DNA of 12,100 bases from positions 1-12,100 of the forward strand of contig JAHKKQ010000050.1 of assembly GCA_020027805.1 (NCBI GenBank), in the 5' to 3' direction. A program made the translations under genes and the position numbers. The notes under the pieces were generated by a model. It was given only the letters and a program-made list of their open reading frames with translations, was not told where the DNA came from and ran no database searches. The stretch comes from Candidatus Dadabacteria bacterium (lineage in GTDB: Bacteria > Desulfobacterota_D > UBA1144 > Nemesobacterales > UBA2774). Positions 1 to 5,816 of this stretch are shown in pieces; positions within the stretch are counted from its first letter, which is position 1; the number at the start of each line of letters is the position of its first letter.

Positions 1-377
1 AAAGCAAAGTAGACCGTGTTATACCCCTAAACCGCACTATGAAGCGTTTTTTACGTGAGAAAAAATTTAGGTTTAGGAATAGTCCTTTTGTTTTTCCAAG
101 CCCGAAAACTAAGTCTCATATAAAGTTCCCTTGGAACAAATGGCAACAAGCCGTTCAAAGTAGTGGACTTAAAAATTTGGTTTTCCATGATATAAGACGT
201 ACCTCAGGTACAAGGTTGGTCGAATTAGGAGTTCCGCTCCATTCTGTTAGCAAGCTATTGGGCCATGCGAGTATTAAAACGACTGAACACACGTATAGCC
301 ACCCAGATGAGAGCATCAGGAAGGGTGTTGAGATGTTGGACAAGATAGATTCACAAGAAGCGCATGAAAGCGATTGA
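1..377 (+). CDS. Tyrosine recombinase (phage/island-type integrase), C-terminal part only
   Basis: This is the C-terminal catalytic part of a tyrosine site-specific recombinase, which integrates or excises mobile DNA through a covalent 3'-phosphotyrosine. The frame is open from base 3, upstream of the ATG at 39. The residues before that ATG read KVDRVIPLNRTM, which resembles the catalytic-lysine beta-hairpin of the family (K-x-R-x-IPL), so the gene starts left of the window. Counting from the ATG at 39, the HxxR motif is H50-R53 in HDIRRTSGTRL, the second histidine is H76 in LLGHASIKTT, and the nucleophile is probably Y86 in TEHTYSHP. The H-to-Y distance is 10 rather than the XerD-like 9. It ends with TGA at 375-377. 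The gene is clearly more AT-rich than its neighbours, which suggests horizontal origin. Specificity and element type cannot be read from this fragment. Confidence 0.93.
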   Translation, partial: SKVDRVIPLNRTMKRFLREKKFRFRNSPFVFPSPKTKSHIKFPWNKWQQAVQSSGLKNLVFHDIRRTSGTRLVELGVPLHSVSKLLGHASIKTTEHTYSHPDESIRKGVEMLDKIDSQEAHESD

Positions 378-391
378 CATTCTATTGACAT
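373..391. repeat. Short tandem direct repeat ATTGACAT at the integrase 3' end
   Basis: ATTGACAT occurs at 373-380 and again at 384-391, an 11-bp period (about one helical turn) that starts inside the integrase stop codon. Helically phased short repeats next to an integrase can be arm-type binding sites, but two 8-bp copies could also be chance. Neither TTGACA has a -10 hexamer at a usable distance, so I do not call a promoter. Confidence 0.35.
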
Positions 392-424
392 AGTCGGCCA
401 ATATAGAGTTAACGAGCTTAGCAA

Positions 425-455
425 ATCCCTAAAATATCAAATGATTACAAGGGAT
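425..455. repeat. 31-bp dyad between integrase and phosphatase genes
   Basis: ATCCCT at 425-430 and AGGGAT at 450-455 are perfect inverted repeats. They enclose a second, nearly concentric inverted repeat, ATCA (436-439) and TGAT (442-445), around a 2-bp centre. The two half-sites therefore align as ATCCCT-n4/5-ATCA with a one-base offset. No T-run follows in either direction, so this is a poor intrinsic terminator. Its position, 48 bp past the integrase stop and at the change from AT-rich to GC-rich sequence, makes a recombinase core site or other protein-binding dyad possible. That role is inference; no second copy is visible in the window. Confidence 0.4.
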
Positions 456-473
456 ACCATCACAACTCTCTTC

Positions 474-1079
474 TTATGGTGATAGATGGGAGACATCGTT
501 CAGCAGCCTTACCTCTACATTCCCGTTCACGGAAACAATCAAATTCTTCGAGGCGGCCCGGAGATTGAAATTACGGAAGCCTCTGAGACCGACCCCTGTA
601 ATCTTGCAGAGGAGCGCCGTGATCGTGAGGTTATGACTGACGGCAACTACCGTCTCGCCCGCGTGGAGGCTGTTCAGTTTTTCAAATACGTTCCATGCCC
701 TCTCCTGCACCTGCAGGAGCGATTCCCCTCCCGGGAGCATGAGGGTTTCCGGACTCTCTCTCCATTCCTTCAAGACGTCCGCGTACCTGTCTCTGATCTC
801 TTCGAAGAGGAGTCCTTCGAGGTCCCCCTGATCCATTTCTCTCAGGTCCTTATCTATATTGACATCGAGGTCGTGATGGGACGCTATCTGCCTGGCCGTG
901 CGGAATGCCCTCAGGAGGTCGCTCGAATATACGGCGCTGATATCGGCGTCTTTTAACGAATGGGCGAGCTCCTCTATCTGCCTCCGCCCGGTGTCGTTGA
1001 GGTCGATATCCGCCACACCCTGACACCTTCCGGTCCTGTTCCAATCGGTTTCGCCATGACGTATGAGGATAAGGTTCAA
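474..1079 (-). CDS. Histidine phosphatase superfamily protein (phosphoglycerate mutase/CobC-like)
   Basis: This is a 201-residue, cytosolic-looking histidine phosphatase. The phosphate-accepting histidine is H8 in the RHGETDWN motif, followed by GRCQG and D-x-DLND-TG. The SSDLLRAFRTA segment (about 52-62) supplies the phosphate-binding arginine R57. E81 in DLREMDQGDLEGL is the likely acid. PGGES lies at 116-120 and the second histidine is H149 in AVSHN, where many relatives have SHG. The PGGES and GRCQG features resemble alpha-ribazole phosphatase (CobC) and GpmB-like enzymes, but the substrate cannot be fixed by eye and no cobalamin genes are near. The start is TTG at 1079, the only one that puts the RHG motif at the usual place near the N-terminus. 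It is preceded by GGGAG, and an in-frame stop lies at 1113-1115. It sits 62 bp after tolA on the same strand and is probably cotranscribed. Confidence 0.9.
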   Translation of the reverse strand: MNLILIRHGETDWNRTGRCQGVADIDLNDTGRRQIEELAHSLKDADISAVYSSDLLRAFRTARQIASHHDLDVNIDKDLREMDQGDLEGLLFEEIRDRYADVLKEWRESPETLMLPGGESLLQVQERAWNVFEKLNSLHAGETVVAVSHNLTITALLCKITGVGLRGFRNFNLRAASKNLIVSVNGNVEVRLLNDVSHLSP

Positions 1080-1086
1080 TGTCGGA

Positions 1087-1091
1087 CTCCC
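1087..1091 (-). promoter_or_regulatory. Shine-Dalgarno site supporting the TTG start of the phosphatase gene
   Basis: The minus strand reads GGGAG here, seven bases upstream of the TTG at 1079-1077. No ATG or GTG lies in frame between this site and the upstream stop at 1113-1115, so the site decides the start. Confidence 0.6.
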
Positions 1092-1116
1092 AAACGTAAG
1101 TCTAAAACATATTTAT

Positions 1117-1138
1117 GCGGCTGAAACGACTTCGCCGC
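1117..1138 (-). terminator. Weak hairpin just after the tolA stop (possible attenuating terminator)
   Basis: GCGGC at 1117-1121 pairs with GCCGC at 1134-1138, extended by GAA/TTC around a bulged base. The hairpin begins four bases after the tolA TGA. On the minus strand the stem is followed by ATAAATATGTTTTA, which is AT-rich but not a clean U-tract. It may reduce, but probably not abolish, read-through from tolA into the phosphatase gene; it could also simply protect the tolA mRNA end. Confidence 0.3.
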
Positions 1139-1141
1139 AGG

Positions 1142-2209
1142 TCAGTAGGTCTTGTTCTTGAACGGGACGAGCACTCCGCTTGTCTTCGCTTCCTCGGCGA
1201 ACTCGGATGGCGGCGGGGGAAGGGGGGCGGATTTGCGTACAGCGCTGACACAGTACTCGTCGAACGCGGCGTTTCCGGAAGACTGGTTCACCCTGACGTC
1301 GAATACCCTTCCGCTCTGATCGACCTTAAAAAATACTATCGCCTGCATATTGCCATCGGTCGGCACGCCGGGCGGAATCCTCCAGTTCCTGCTTATCCTC
1401 TGATGGACTTTATCCGTATATAACTGCAGTAAGACCGGATTCACGGAAGACCCGCTGCCGGAACCCTCCATGCTTTCCGACGACCCCTCGGACGAATCGC
1501 CGGGACCGGACTCCGATTCCCCGGGCGTCTCCCCGGAATCAGCCATCGCGAGCTGCTGCTCCTCCCCCATCTCCTCCCCGGGCGCCGCGCTCTCTTCGGA
1601 CCCGCTCTTCAATTCCTCGAGGACCCTCTGTCTCTTGATATCCTGAAGTACCTTGTTCTTTTCGCTCTCCAGATTTTTTTTGCTGCTCGCAGTGGTTTTC
1701 TTGGATTCCGTTTTCGGTTTTTCCGTCGGCTCGGGTTTTTCCGCTACTTCTTTTTTCGGCTCTGCCTTCTTTACTTCTTTCTTTACTTCCTTTTTTTTCT
1801 CCGTCTCAAGGGGTATGACTTCCTTTTTCTCGGGCTCCTCTTTCACAACCTCTTTGGGTTTCTCTTCCTTCTCAGGCTCTTTAGGGGGTTCCTTTTTCTC
1901 GGGCTCGGGAGGCGGAGCTTTGACTTCCTCCTTCTCTTCGACTTTCGGAGGCTCTTCCTTGGCGGGCTCCGCTTTCTTGGGCCCCTCTGGCTGCGCCTTC
2001 GGACGGGACGGTTGACTCGAGTCCTGTCCGCCTCCGGGTCCAATGCCGGAGAGCGATACCTGTATCGGTCCGCCCGAGCTCGAATGGTTTGAAGTGCCGC
2101 TGAATCCCCAGAACAGCACAAGTATCAGCACAGCCGCGTGCAGAGCGACCGAAAAAAACATTCCCCAAAAAGATGTACCCTTGGATGTATCTTTATCTTC
2201 CGGTTTCAT
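1142..2209 (-). CDS. tolA: TolA / TonB-family periplasm-spanning energy transducer
   Basis: This inner-membrane-anchored protein spans the periplasm and passes TolQR (or ExbBD-like) motion to outer-membrane partners. From the preferred ATG it has 355 residues. A single membrane helix at about 14-36 contains S20-x3-H24 (SVALH), the same Ser/His spacing as in the TonB anchor. A long Lys/Glu/Pro-rich rod follows (about 65-195), then a Gly/Ser/Glu-rich linker (about 200-250) and a C-terminal TonB_2-type domain (about 255-355) with NWRIPPG, FKVDQSGRVFDVRVNQSSGN and a PLPPPP segment. I prefer ATG 2209 because AGAGGTGA lies at 2225-2218, upstream of it. The alternative GTG at 2221 would overlap the tolR stop as GTGA and add four residues, but lacks a well-placed ribosome site. 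The rod carries two A8 tracts on the coding strand. TolA fits slightly better than TonB because of the tolQR context. Confidence 0.87.
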   Translation of the reverse strand: MKPEDKDTSKGTSFWGMFFSVALHAAVLILVLFWGFSGTSNHSSSGGPIQVSLSGIGPGGGQDSSQPSRPKAQPEGPKKAEPAKEEPPKVEEKEEVKAPPPEPEKKEPPKEPEKEEKPKEVVKEEPEKKEVIPLETEKKKEVKKEVKKAEPKKEVAEKPEPTEKPKTESKKTTASSKKNLESEKNKVLQDIKRQRVLEELKSGSEESAAPGEEMGEEQQLAMADSGETPGESESGPGDSSEGSSESMEGSGSGSSVNPVLLQLYTDKVHQRISRNWRIPPGVPTDGNMQAIVFFKVDQSGRVFDVRVNQSSGNAAFDEYCVSAVRKSAPLPPPPSEFAEEAKTSGVLVPFKNKTY

Positions 2210-2217
2210 TTCCCCGC

Positions 2218-2225
2218 TCACCTCT
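2218..2225 (-). promoter_or_regulatory. Shine-Dalgarno site overlapping the tolR stop, deciding the tolA start
   Basis: The minus strand reads AGAGGTGA from 2225 to 2218, matching much of the anti-SD complement, and its last three bases are the tolR TGA stop. It lies eight bases before ATG 2209-2207. The rival GTG at 2221-2219 lies inside this element and so could not use it. The arrangement suggests translational coupling from tolR to tolA. Confidence 0.55.
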
Positions 2226-2661
2226 GGCCGTCATTCGGAACAGGCTCCGTGATGAGCCCGATCTTCTGTACCCCCGCATTTCTTATCTCCGACATGACTT
2301 CGACGACCGTGCCGTACGGAACGCTTGAATCGGCCCTCAGGAATACGTCCTCATCCGTTAAATTTTTGCCCCTCCCAACCATAGCCTTCCTTATCTCGAT
2401 ACGGAGCTCGTTCAATGTGTACTGCTGTTTCTCGATGAATATTTCCCCGTCTTTATTAAGCGTGACGACGACCTTCCTCTCCTGGTCGAGCGACGGCATG
2501 GGGCGGGACTCCGTATTCGGCAGGTCCACGTCCACCCCCTGATAGAGTATAGGGGTCGTGACCATGAAGATAACCAGGAGAACGAGCATCACGTCCACGA
2601 AAGGCGTGACGTTGATCTCGGACATCACAGTGCGTCCTTCTTTGCCTGTCTGCATTCCCAT
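2218..2661 (-). CDS. tolR: Biopolymer transport protein TolR (ExbD/TolR family)
   Basis: TolR is the single-pass partner of the TolQ proton channel. Its membrane helix carries the proton-binding aspartate and its periplasmic domain gates the motor. The 147-residue protein starts with a short cytoplasmic tail and the family signature SEINVTPFVDVMLVLLVIFM. D23 is the conserved intramembrane acid and the helix runs about 20-38. The periplasmic domain follows (about 42-140), with VDLP at about 45-48 and the ITEPVPN end typical of the family. The start ATG 2661 is five bases after the tolQ stop, and a second in-frame ATG lies two codons in. Length and domain order are normal. ExbD would be the alternative name; the TolA-like third gene and TolQ-like first gene favour TolR. 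Confidence 0.93.
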   Translation of the reverse strand: MGMQTGKEGRTVMSEINVTPFVDVMLVLLVIFMVTTPILYQGVDVDLPNTESRPMPSLDQERKVVVTLNKDGEIFIEKQQYTLNELRIEIRKAMVGRGKNLTDEDVFLRADSSVPYGTVVEVMSEIRNAGVQKIGLITEPVPNDGQR

Positions 2662-2666
2662 TTTTC

Positions 2667-3425
2667 TTATACCTTCTTGATGTATCTGTCCACGATGTTG
2701 AGAAATTCCGAGGAAAAGTTTTCCATTTCTATGTCTATCCTCTTCACCCTGCTGACGAAATAGTTATACGCGATAACTGCCGGTATAGCGGCCGCGAGAC
2801 CTATAGCTGTGGCGACGAGGGCCTCGGCGATACCCGGGGCCACGGCCTGCAGCGTGGGCACGCCCTGGCTCCCCGCGAGTCCTATGAACGAGGTCATGAT
2901 CCCCCAGACCGTGCCGAAGAGACCGATAAAAGGCGCCGCGCTCCCCGTGGTCGCGAGAAATATCAGAGAGCCTTCGAGCTTGGCGGTCTCGGACGCCATG
3001 GTCCTTTTGAGCGCCCTTTCGACGAGCTCGACCACACCGAGCTCGTTCACTATCACTTCCGAATTCGTCTTCGATTCGGCGCTCTGGGCCGCGCCGCTCG
3101 CCCGCCTCAGCTTCAAGATCTCCGTGTACCCGGCCCTGAACACCTCGGCGATCGGTCCCCCGATGTGTTTTGTCGAGGAGTATAGGTTCCCGAAGTTGCC
3201 GCTCGCGTTATAGAGCTCGAGGAATTTCTCCGATCTCTTGGCCGCCCTTTTCAGGACAAAGGCCTTCGAAAAAATTATCGCCCATGAAATCACGGACATA
3301 ATTAAAAGGATGAGCAGTACGACCTTCACGACCGGTCCCGCATCGGTAATGAGGTTCGTGATTTTTATCTGGCCGGCTCCGTTATTCGCCTGCGCCTCTA
3401 AGAGTAGATATATCCAGTTTGTCAT
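2667..3425 (-). CDS. tolQ: Proton channel subunit TolQ (MotA/TolQ/ExbB family)
   Basis: TolQ forms the multimeric inner-membrane ring that, with TolR, converts proton motive force into movement of TolA during envelope constriction. The 252-residue protein has TM1 at about 32-53, a large cytoplasmic loop (about 55-150), TM2 at about 154-183 and TM3 at about 195-225. TM2 carries TTGSAAPFIGLFGTVWGIM and TM3 carries EALVATAIGLAAAIPAVIAYN, the two family signatures with their conserved pore-lining threonines. The start ATG 3425 gives a normal length, although its ribosome site is weak. It heads a minus-strand cluster with tolR and tolA. I could not identify a convincing promoter upstream, although the AT-rich region that starts at 3426 is the obvious place for it. 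Confidence 0.94.
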   Translation of the reverse strand: MTNWIYLLLEAQANNGAGQIKITNLITDAGPVVKVVLLILLIMSVISWAIIFSKAFVLKRAAKRSEKFLELYNASGNFGNLYSSTKHIGGPIAEVFRAGYTEILKLRRASGAAQSAESKTNSEVIVNELGVVELVERALKRTMASETAKLEGSLIFLATTGSAAPFIGLFGTVWGIMTSFIGLAGSQGVPTLQAVAPGIAEALVATAIGLAAAIPAVIAYNYFVSRVKRIDIEMENFSSEFLNIVDRYIKKV

Positions 3426-3677
3426 CTGTGTTGACCCGCTGATAAGTTGGATTTAGGGTTTGAATGAAAATCAATGCTTTTGATTGTTACATACGAATGA
3501 GCCGCATTTAAAATTCCATATTAAGTTTTCCATACTTAAAAACTAAAATCAAATAAAATTCATAATATAACACTCAATTCCGCGAGTTTGTCGGTTCATC
3601 CGCCCAAGGTGTATAATTGTCATTTTGGTAAAGAGGGGAAGAAATTCCCGAAATTCAAAGGGAGGCCGGGTAATAGA
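3426..3677. other. AT-rich divergent intergenic region between tolQ and the exported-protein gene
   Basis: This 252-bp gap is much more AT-rich than the flanking genes. It contains an inverted repeat AATCAA-n5-TTGATT at 3469-3485, about 44 bp upstream of the tolQ start; a direct repeat TTCCATA at 3514-3520 and 3528-3534; and TTAAG-n9-CTTAA at 3521-3539. A plus-strand promoter is annotated separately. I see no small gene or structured RNA. The repeats could be operators or chance features of AT-rich sequence. Confidence 0.5.
3588..3617 (+). promoter_or_regulatory. Candidate sigma-70-type promoter for the 3678 gene
   Basis: A perfect TATAAT lies at 3612-3617 with TTGTCG at 3588-3593, an 18-bp spacer and four of six matches to the -35 consensus. 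Transcription would begin near 3624, some 54 bases before the ATG at 3678. This argues against using the in-frame TTG at 3588 as the start codon. Confidence 0.5.
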
Positions 3678-4130
3678 ATGATCAGGGGAGCAAGGTTCAC
3701 AGGTTTGACAGCGGCGCTGCTGATAATTACGGCTTCATTCGCCGGGGCCGTCGAGGACAGGTACAGGATAGTCATCGAGGAGAGCTTTTACGTGGTAAAG
3801 CCCGAGAACAGGGAAAAGTTCCTCGAGATTTACAGGGAGAAGCTCTACCCATTCTGGAGCGAGATGCAGAAGCGCGGGATCATAGTCGACGAGTACAAGC
3901 TCTTCACGCAGCGGGTGCATACGCTCGAGCCGCTCTGGACATATAAGACGGTCGTTAAATTCAAGAACTACGAGTCTATAGACAGGTGGCTCGATCTGAG
4001 GGACGAGGTCTATAACAAGCTCTTTTCAGAGGGCGGCGGGTATGAAAAGCCGAGGAAGGAACTCGACCTCATTACGGAAGACCACTGGGACGAATTCATA
4101 AAGGAAATCCCGCTTAACAAGAAGAATTAA
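3678..4130 (+). CDS. Exported protein of unknown function, possibly with a dimeric alpha/beta-barrel (NIPSNAP-like) fold
   Basis: I do not recognise a named family with certainty. From ATG 3678 the protein has 150 residues: a charged N-terminus (MIRGARF), a hydrophobic stretch (about 8-24) and an AGA|VED site, consistent with Sec export and cleavage after about residue 24. The mature part is cysteine-free and rich in Lys, Glu and Tyr. Its pattern is a beta-strand (RYRIVIEESFYVVKP), a helix (ENREKFLEIYREKLYPFW), then strands (IVDEYKLFTQ, LWTYKTVVKF) and a helix (YESIDRWLDLRDEVYNKLF). This resembles ferredoxin-like dimeric alpha/beta-barrel proteins such as NIPSNAP or ABM domains; the fold call is by eye only. 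GGGAGG lies 12 bases before the ATG. The frame is open back to TTG 3588, but that would bury the signal peptide. The stop overlaps the ruvB stop. Confidence 0.72.
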   Translation: MIRGARFTGLTAALLIITASFAGAVEDRYRIVIEESFYVVKPENREKFLEIYREKLYPFWSEMQKRGIIVDEYKLFTQRVHTLEPLWTYKTVVKFKNYESIDRWLDLRDEVYNKLFSEGGGYEKPRKELDLITEDHWDEFIKEIPLNKKN

Positions 4131-5149
4131 TCCCCGAAGAGGCCCTTCTGCACGCGGGGCACGGGCATGTTGAGGTGGGAATACGCAAGCTGGGTGACTA
4201 CCCTTCCCCTGGGGGTCTTTGCAAGGAGCCCCTGTCTTATCAAAAAGGGCTCGTATACGTCTTCGATTGTGTCCCTGTCCTCGCTCACCGCAGCCGCTAT
4301 CGAATCTATACCCACGGGTCCTCCGCCGAACTTCCCGATTATAGTCTCGAGAATCGCCCTGTCGAGGTTATCGAGTCCGAGCGGGTCCACCTCGAGCATC
4401 TCCAGGGCAGAGGCCGCGACTCCGGTATCTATCACGCCGTCCGCCCTGACCTCCGCGAAATCCCTCACCCTCTTCAAGAGCCTGTTCGCTATACGGGGCG
4501 TGCCGCGCGCGCGGCAGGCGAGCTCGACGACCCCGTCGGGAGTGATCTCCACCCCCAGTATGCCGGCTGACCTCTTCAGTATCTCCTCGATCTCCCCGGA
4601 AGTATAGTAATCGAGCCTGAGGTCCACGCCGAACCTCGACCTCAGCGGAGACGTCAGCAGGCCAGTCCTGGTGGTGGCCCCGATCAACGTAAACCGGTTC
4701 AACGAAACCTTCATCGACTTCGCGGTCGGCCCGTCGCCTATCATAATGTCTATCTTATAGTCCTCCATCGCCGAATAGAGGTACTCCTCCACTATACGGT
4801 TTAGACGGTGTATCTCGTCTATGAAGAGCACGTCCCTGTCTTCGAGGTTGGTAAGTATGGAAGCGAGGTCGCCCACCCTCTCTATAACGGGCCCGGAAGT
4901 GGCGTGGATCCTCACGCGAAGCTCGTTAGAGACGACGTGCGCGAGCGTGGTCTTGCCGAGACCGGGAGGGCCGTAGAGGAGCACGTGGTCGAGGGCCTCC
5001 CCCCGTCTCCTCGCGGCTTCGATGAAAATTCCTACCTTTTCCTTTACCTTGACCTGACCCAGATAGTCCTTAAGCCGGTCGGGCCTGAGGTTGATATCGA
5101 GGAGTGACTCGTCTTCCCCGTCTTTGGGGCTCAGCAGCCTTTCCGCCAT
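4127..5149 (-). CDS. ruvB: Holliday junction branch migration ATPase RuvB
   Basis: RuvB is the hexameric AAA+ motor that, docked on RuvA, pulls DNA arms through a Holliday junction. The 340-residue protein has the standard order: a RuvB-specific N-terminus with LRPDRLKDYLGQ (about 20-32), Walker A GPPGLGKTT, Walker B FIDEIHRL, sensor 1 GATTRTG, the arginine-finger segment SPLRSRFG, sensor 2 RGTPRIANRLLKRVRD, and a C-terminal winged-helix DNA-binding domain with GGGPVGIDSIAAAV and the EPFLIRQGLL-TPRGRV end. All key residues are present and the length is normal. ATG 5149 is preceded by GAGGGAG at a six-base spacing. It lies 79 bp after ruvA and its TAA stop overlaps the stop of the convergent gene at 4128-4130. 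Confidence 0.98.
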   Translation of the reverse strand: MAERLLSPKDGEDESLLDINLRPDRLKDYLGQVKVKEKVGIFIEAARRRGEALDHVLLYGPPGLGKTTLAHVVSNELRVRIHATSGPVIERVGDLASILTNLEDRDVLFIDEIHRLNRIVEEYLYSAMEDYKIDIMIGDGPTAKSMKVSLNRFTLIGATTRTGLLTSPLRSRFGVDLRLDYYTSGEIEEILKRSAGILGVEITPDGVVELACRARGTPRIANRLLKRVRDFAEVRADGVIDTGVAASALEMLEVDPLGLDNLDRAILETIIGKFGGGPVGIDSIAAAVSEDRDTIEDVYEPFLIRQGLLAKTPRGRVVTQLAYSHLNMPVPRVQKGLFGD

Positions 5150-5179
5150 TTCATGCTCCCTCTAATATGAGTAATTCTA

Positions 5180-5208
5180 ATTATAAATGAATAGAACCCC
5201 GATAGAAA
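5180..5208 (-). promoter_or_regulatory. Candidate internal promoter ahead of ruvB
   Basis: On the minus strand TATAAT (5185-5180) follows TTTCTA (5208-5203) with a 17-bp spacer. The -10 is perfect and the -35 matches only three of six positions. The 79-bp ruvA-ruvB gap is large for this otherwise tight operon and is AT-rich around this site, so a ruvB-specific promoter is plausible but unproven. Confidence 0.35.
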
Positions 5209-5228
5209 TCCGCCTCCCGGAAAGAAGC

Positions 5229-5816
5229 TCACACCCTCCTCATCGCCTTGAGCGATTCCCTGAGAGCAGTCTCTATATCGCTCTCGCCGGCCGAGATCCG
5301 CTCGATCTCGGAAATATGCTCGTCGATCTCGGCCCTTTTATATCCGAGGTTAAGGAGCGCCGACACGACGTCCTCGAGGATGCCCGCTTTCTTTACCGCT
5401 TCTCCCGGCATGCTGAGTCCGGAGATCTTGTCCTTTAACTCCATAGTCAGTCTCGAAGCGAGCTTGGGTCCTATGCCAGGTATTTTCTTTTTGTCGAGGC
5501 CGCCCGACGACAGGGCGGATGCGAATTCGGCGGGAGATATGTAGGAAAGTATATTGGTCGCGAGCCTGGGACCGACACCCGCAACGCTTATAAGGAGCGT
5601 GAAAACCTCGCGCTCGTCCTCGGTGTGAAATCCGAAGAGCTCGATCGACGAGTCCTTCATGCTCGTATGTATTTTTAATTCGGTCTCGCCCCCCGTCTCG
5701 GGGAGTCTGTAATATGTGGAAAAGGGAACGGTGACTCCGTAGCCGACGCCGTTTACGTCGACTACCACCTTCCCGAGCGATTTATGTGCAACCTTACCCC
5801 TTAGAAGGGAGATCAT
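5229..5816 (-). CDS. ruvA: Holliday junction-binding protein RuvA
   Basis: RuvA is the tetrameric junction-specific DNA-binding protein that holds the crossover open and recruits RuvB. The 195-residue protein starts MISLLRGKV, the usual beginning of the N-terminal OB-fold domain (about 1-63), and includes VDVNGVGYGVTVP. The central domain has two helix-hairpin-helix motifs, VAGVGPRLA (about 78-86) and IPGIGPKLASRLTMELKDK (about 113-131). After a linker, domain III (about 145-195) carries DVVSALLNLGYKRAEIDEHI, which contacts RuvB. The start ATG 5816 lies inside the ruvC 3' end, a 23-bp overlap that implies translational coupling; GGAGG is 13 bases upstream, rather far. All domains are intact. 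Confidence 0.97.
   Translation of the reverse strand: MISLLRGKVAHKSLGKVVVDVNGVGYGVTVPFSTYYRLPETGGETELKIHTSMKDSSIELFGFHTEDEREVFTLLISVAGVGPRLATNILSYISPAEFASALSSGGLDKKKIPGIGPKLASRLTMELKDKISGLSMPGEAVKKAGILEDVVSALLNLGYKRAEIDEHISEIERISAGESDIETALRESLKAMRRV

Noticed and set aside
374..413. Promoter built on the two TTGACA hexamers after the integrase
   Set aside because: The only AT-rich -10-like sequence (TATAGA at 402-407) is 11 or 22 bases away, outside the usable spacing, and the next plus-strand gene is far off.
378..473. tRNA gene as integration target beside the integrase
   Set aside because: I found no cloverleaf or GGTTCRANNCC-like T-loop on either strand in this gap.
486..956. 156-codon open frame on the plus strand opposite the phosphatase gene
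   Set aside because: It lies wholly antisense to a gene with intact RHG, SSD and SH motifs. Its protein shows no domain or coherent composition.
1653..2015. Plus-strand frame coding a Ser/Phe-rich protein opposite tolA
   Set aside because: The composition is the mirror of the Lys/Glu codons of the TolA rod (TTC, TCC), so it is a by-product of the repeat-like coding sequence.
3588..3677. N-terminal extension of the exported protein from TTG 3588
   Set aside because: It would place 30 polar residues ahead of a good signal peptide and start at the presumed -35 box. ATG 3678 fits the export signal better.
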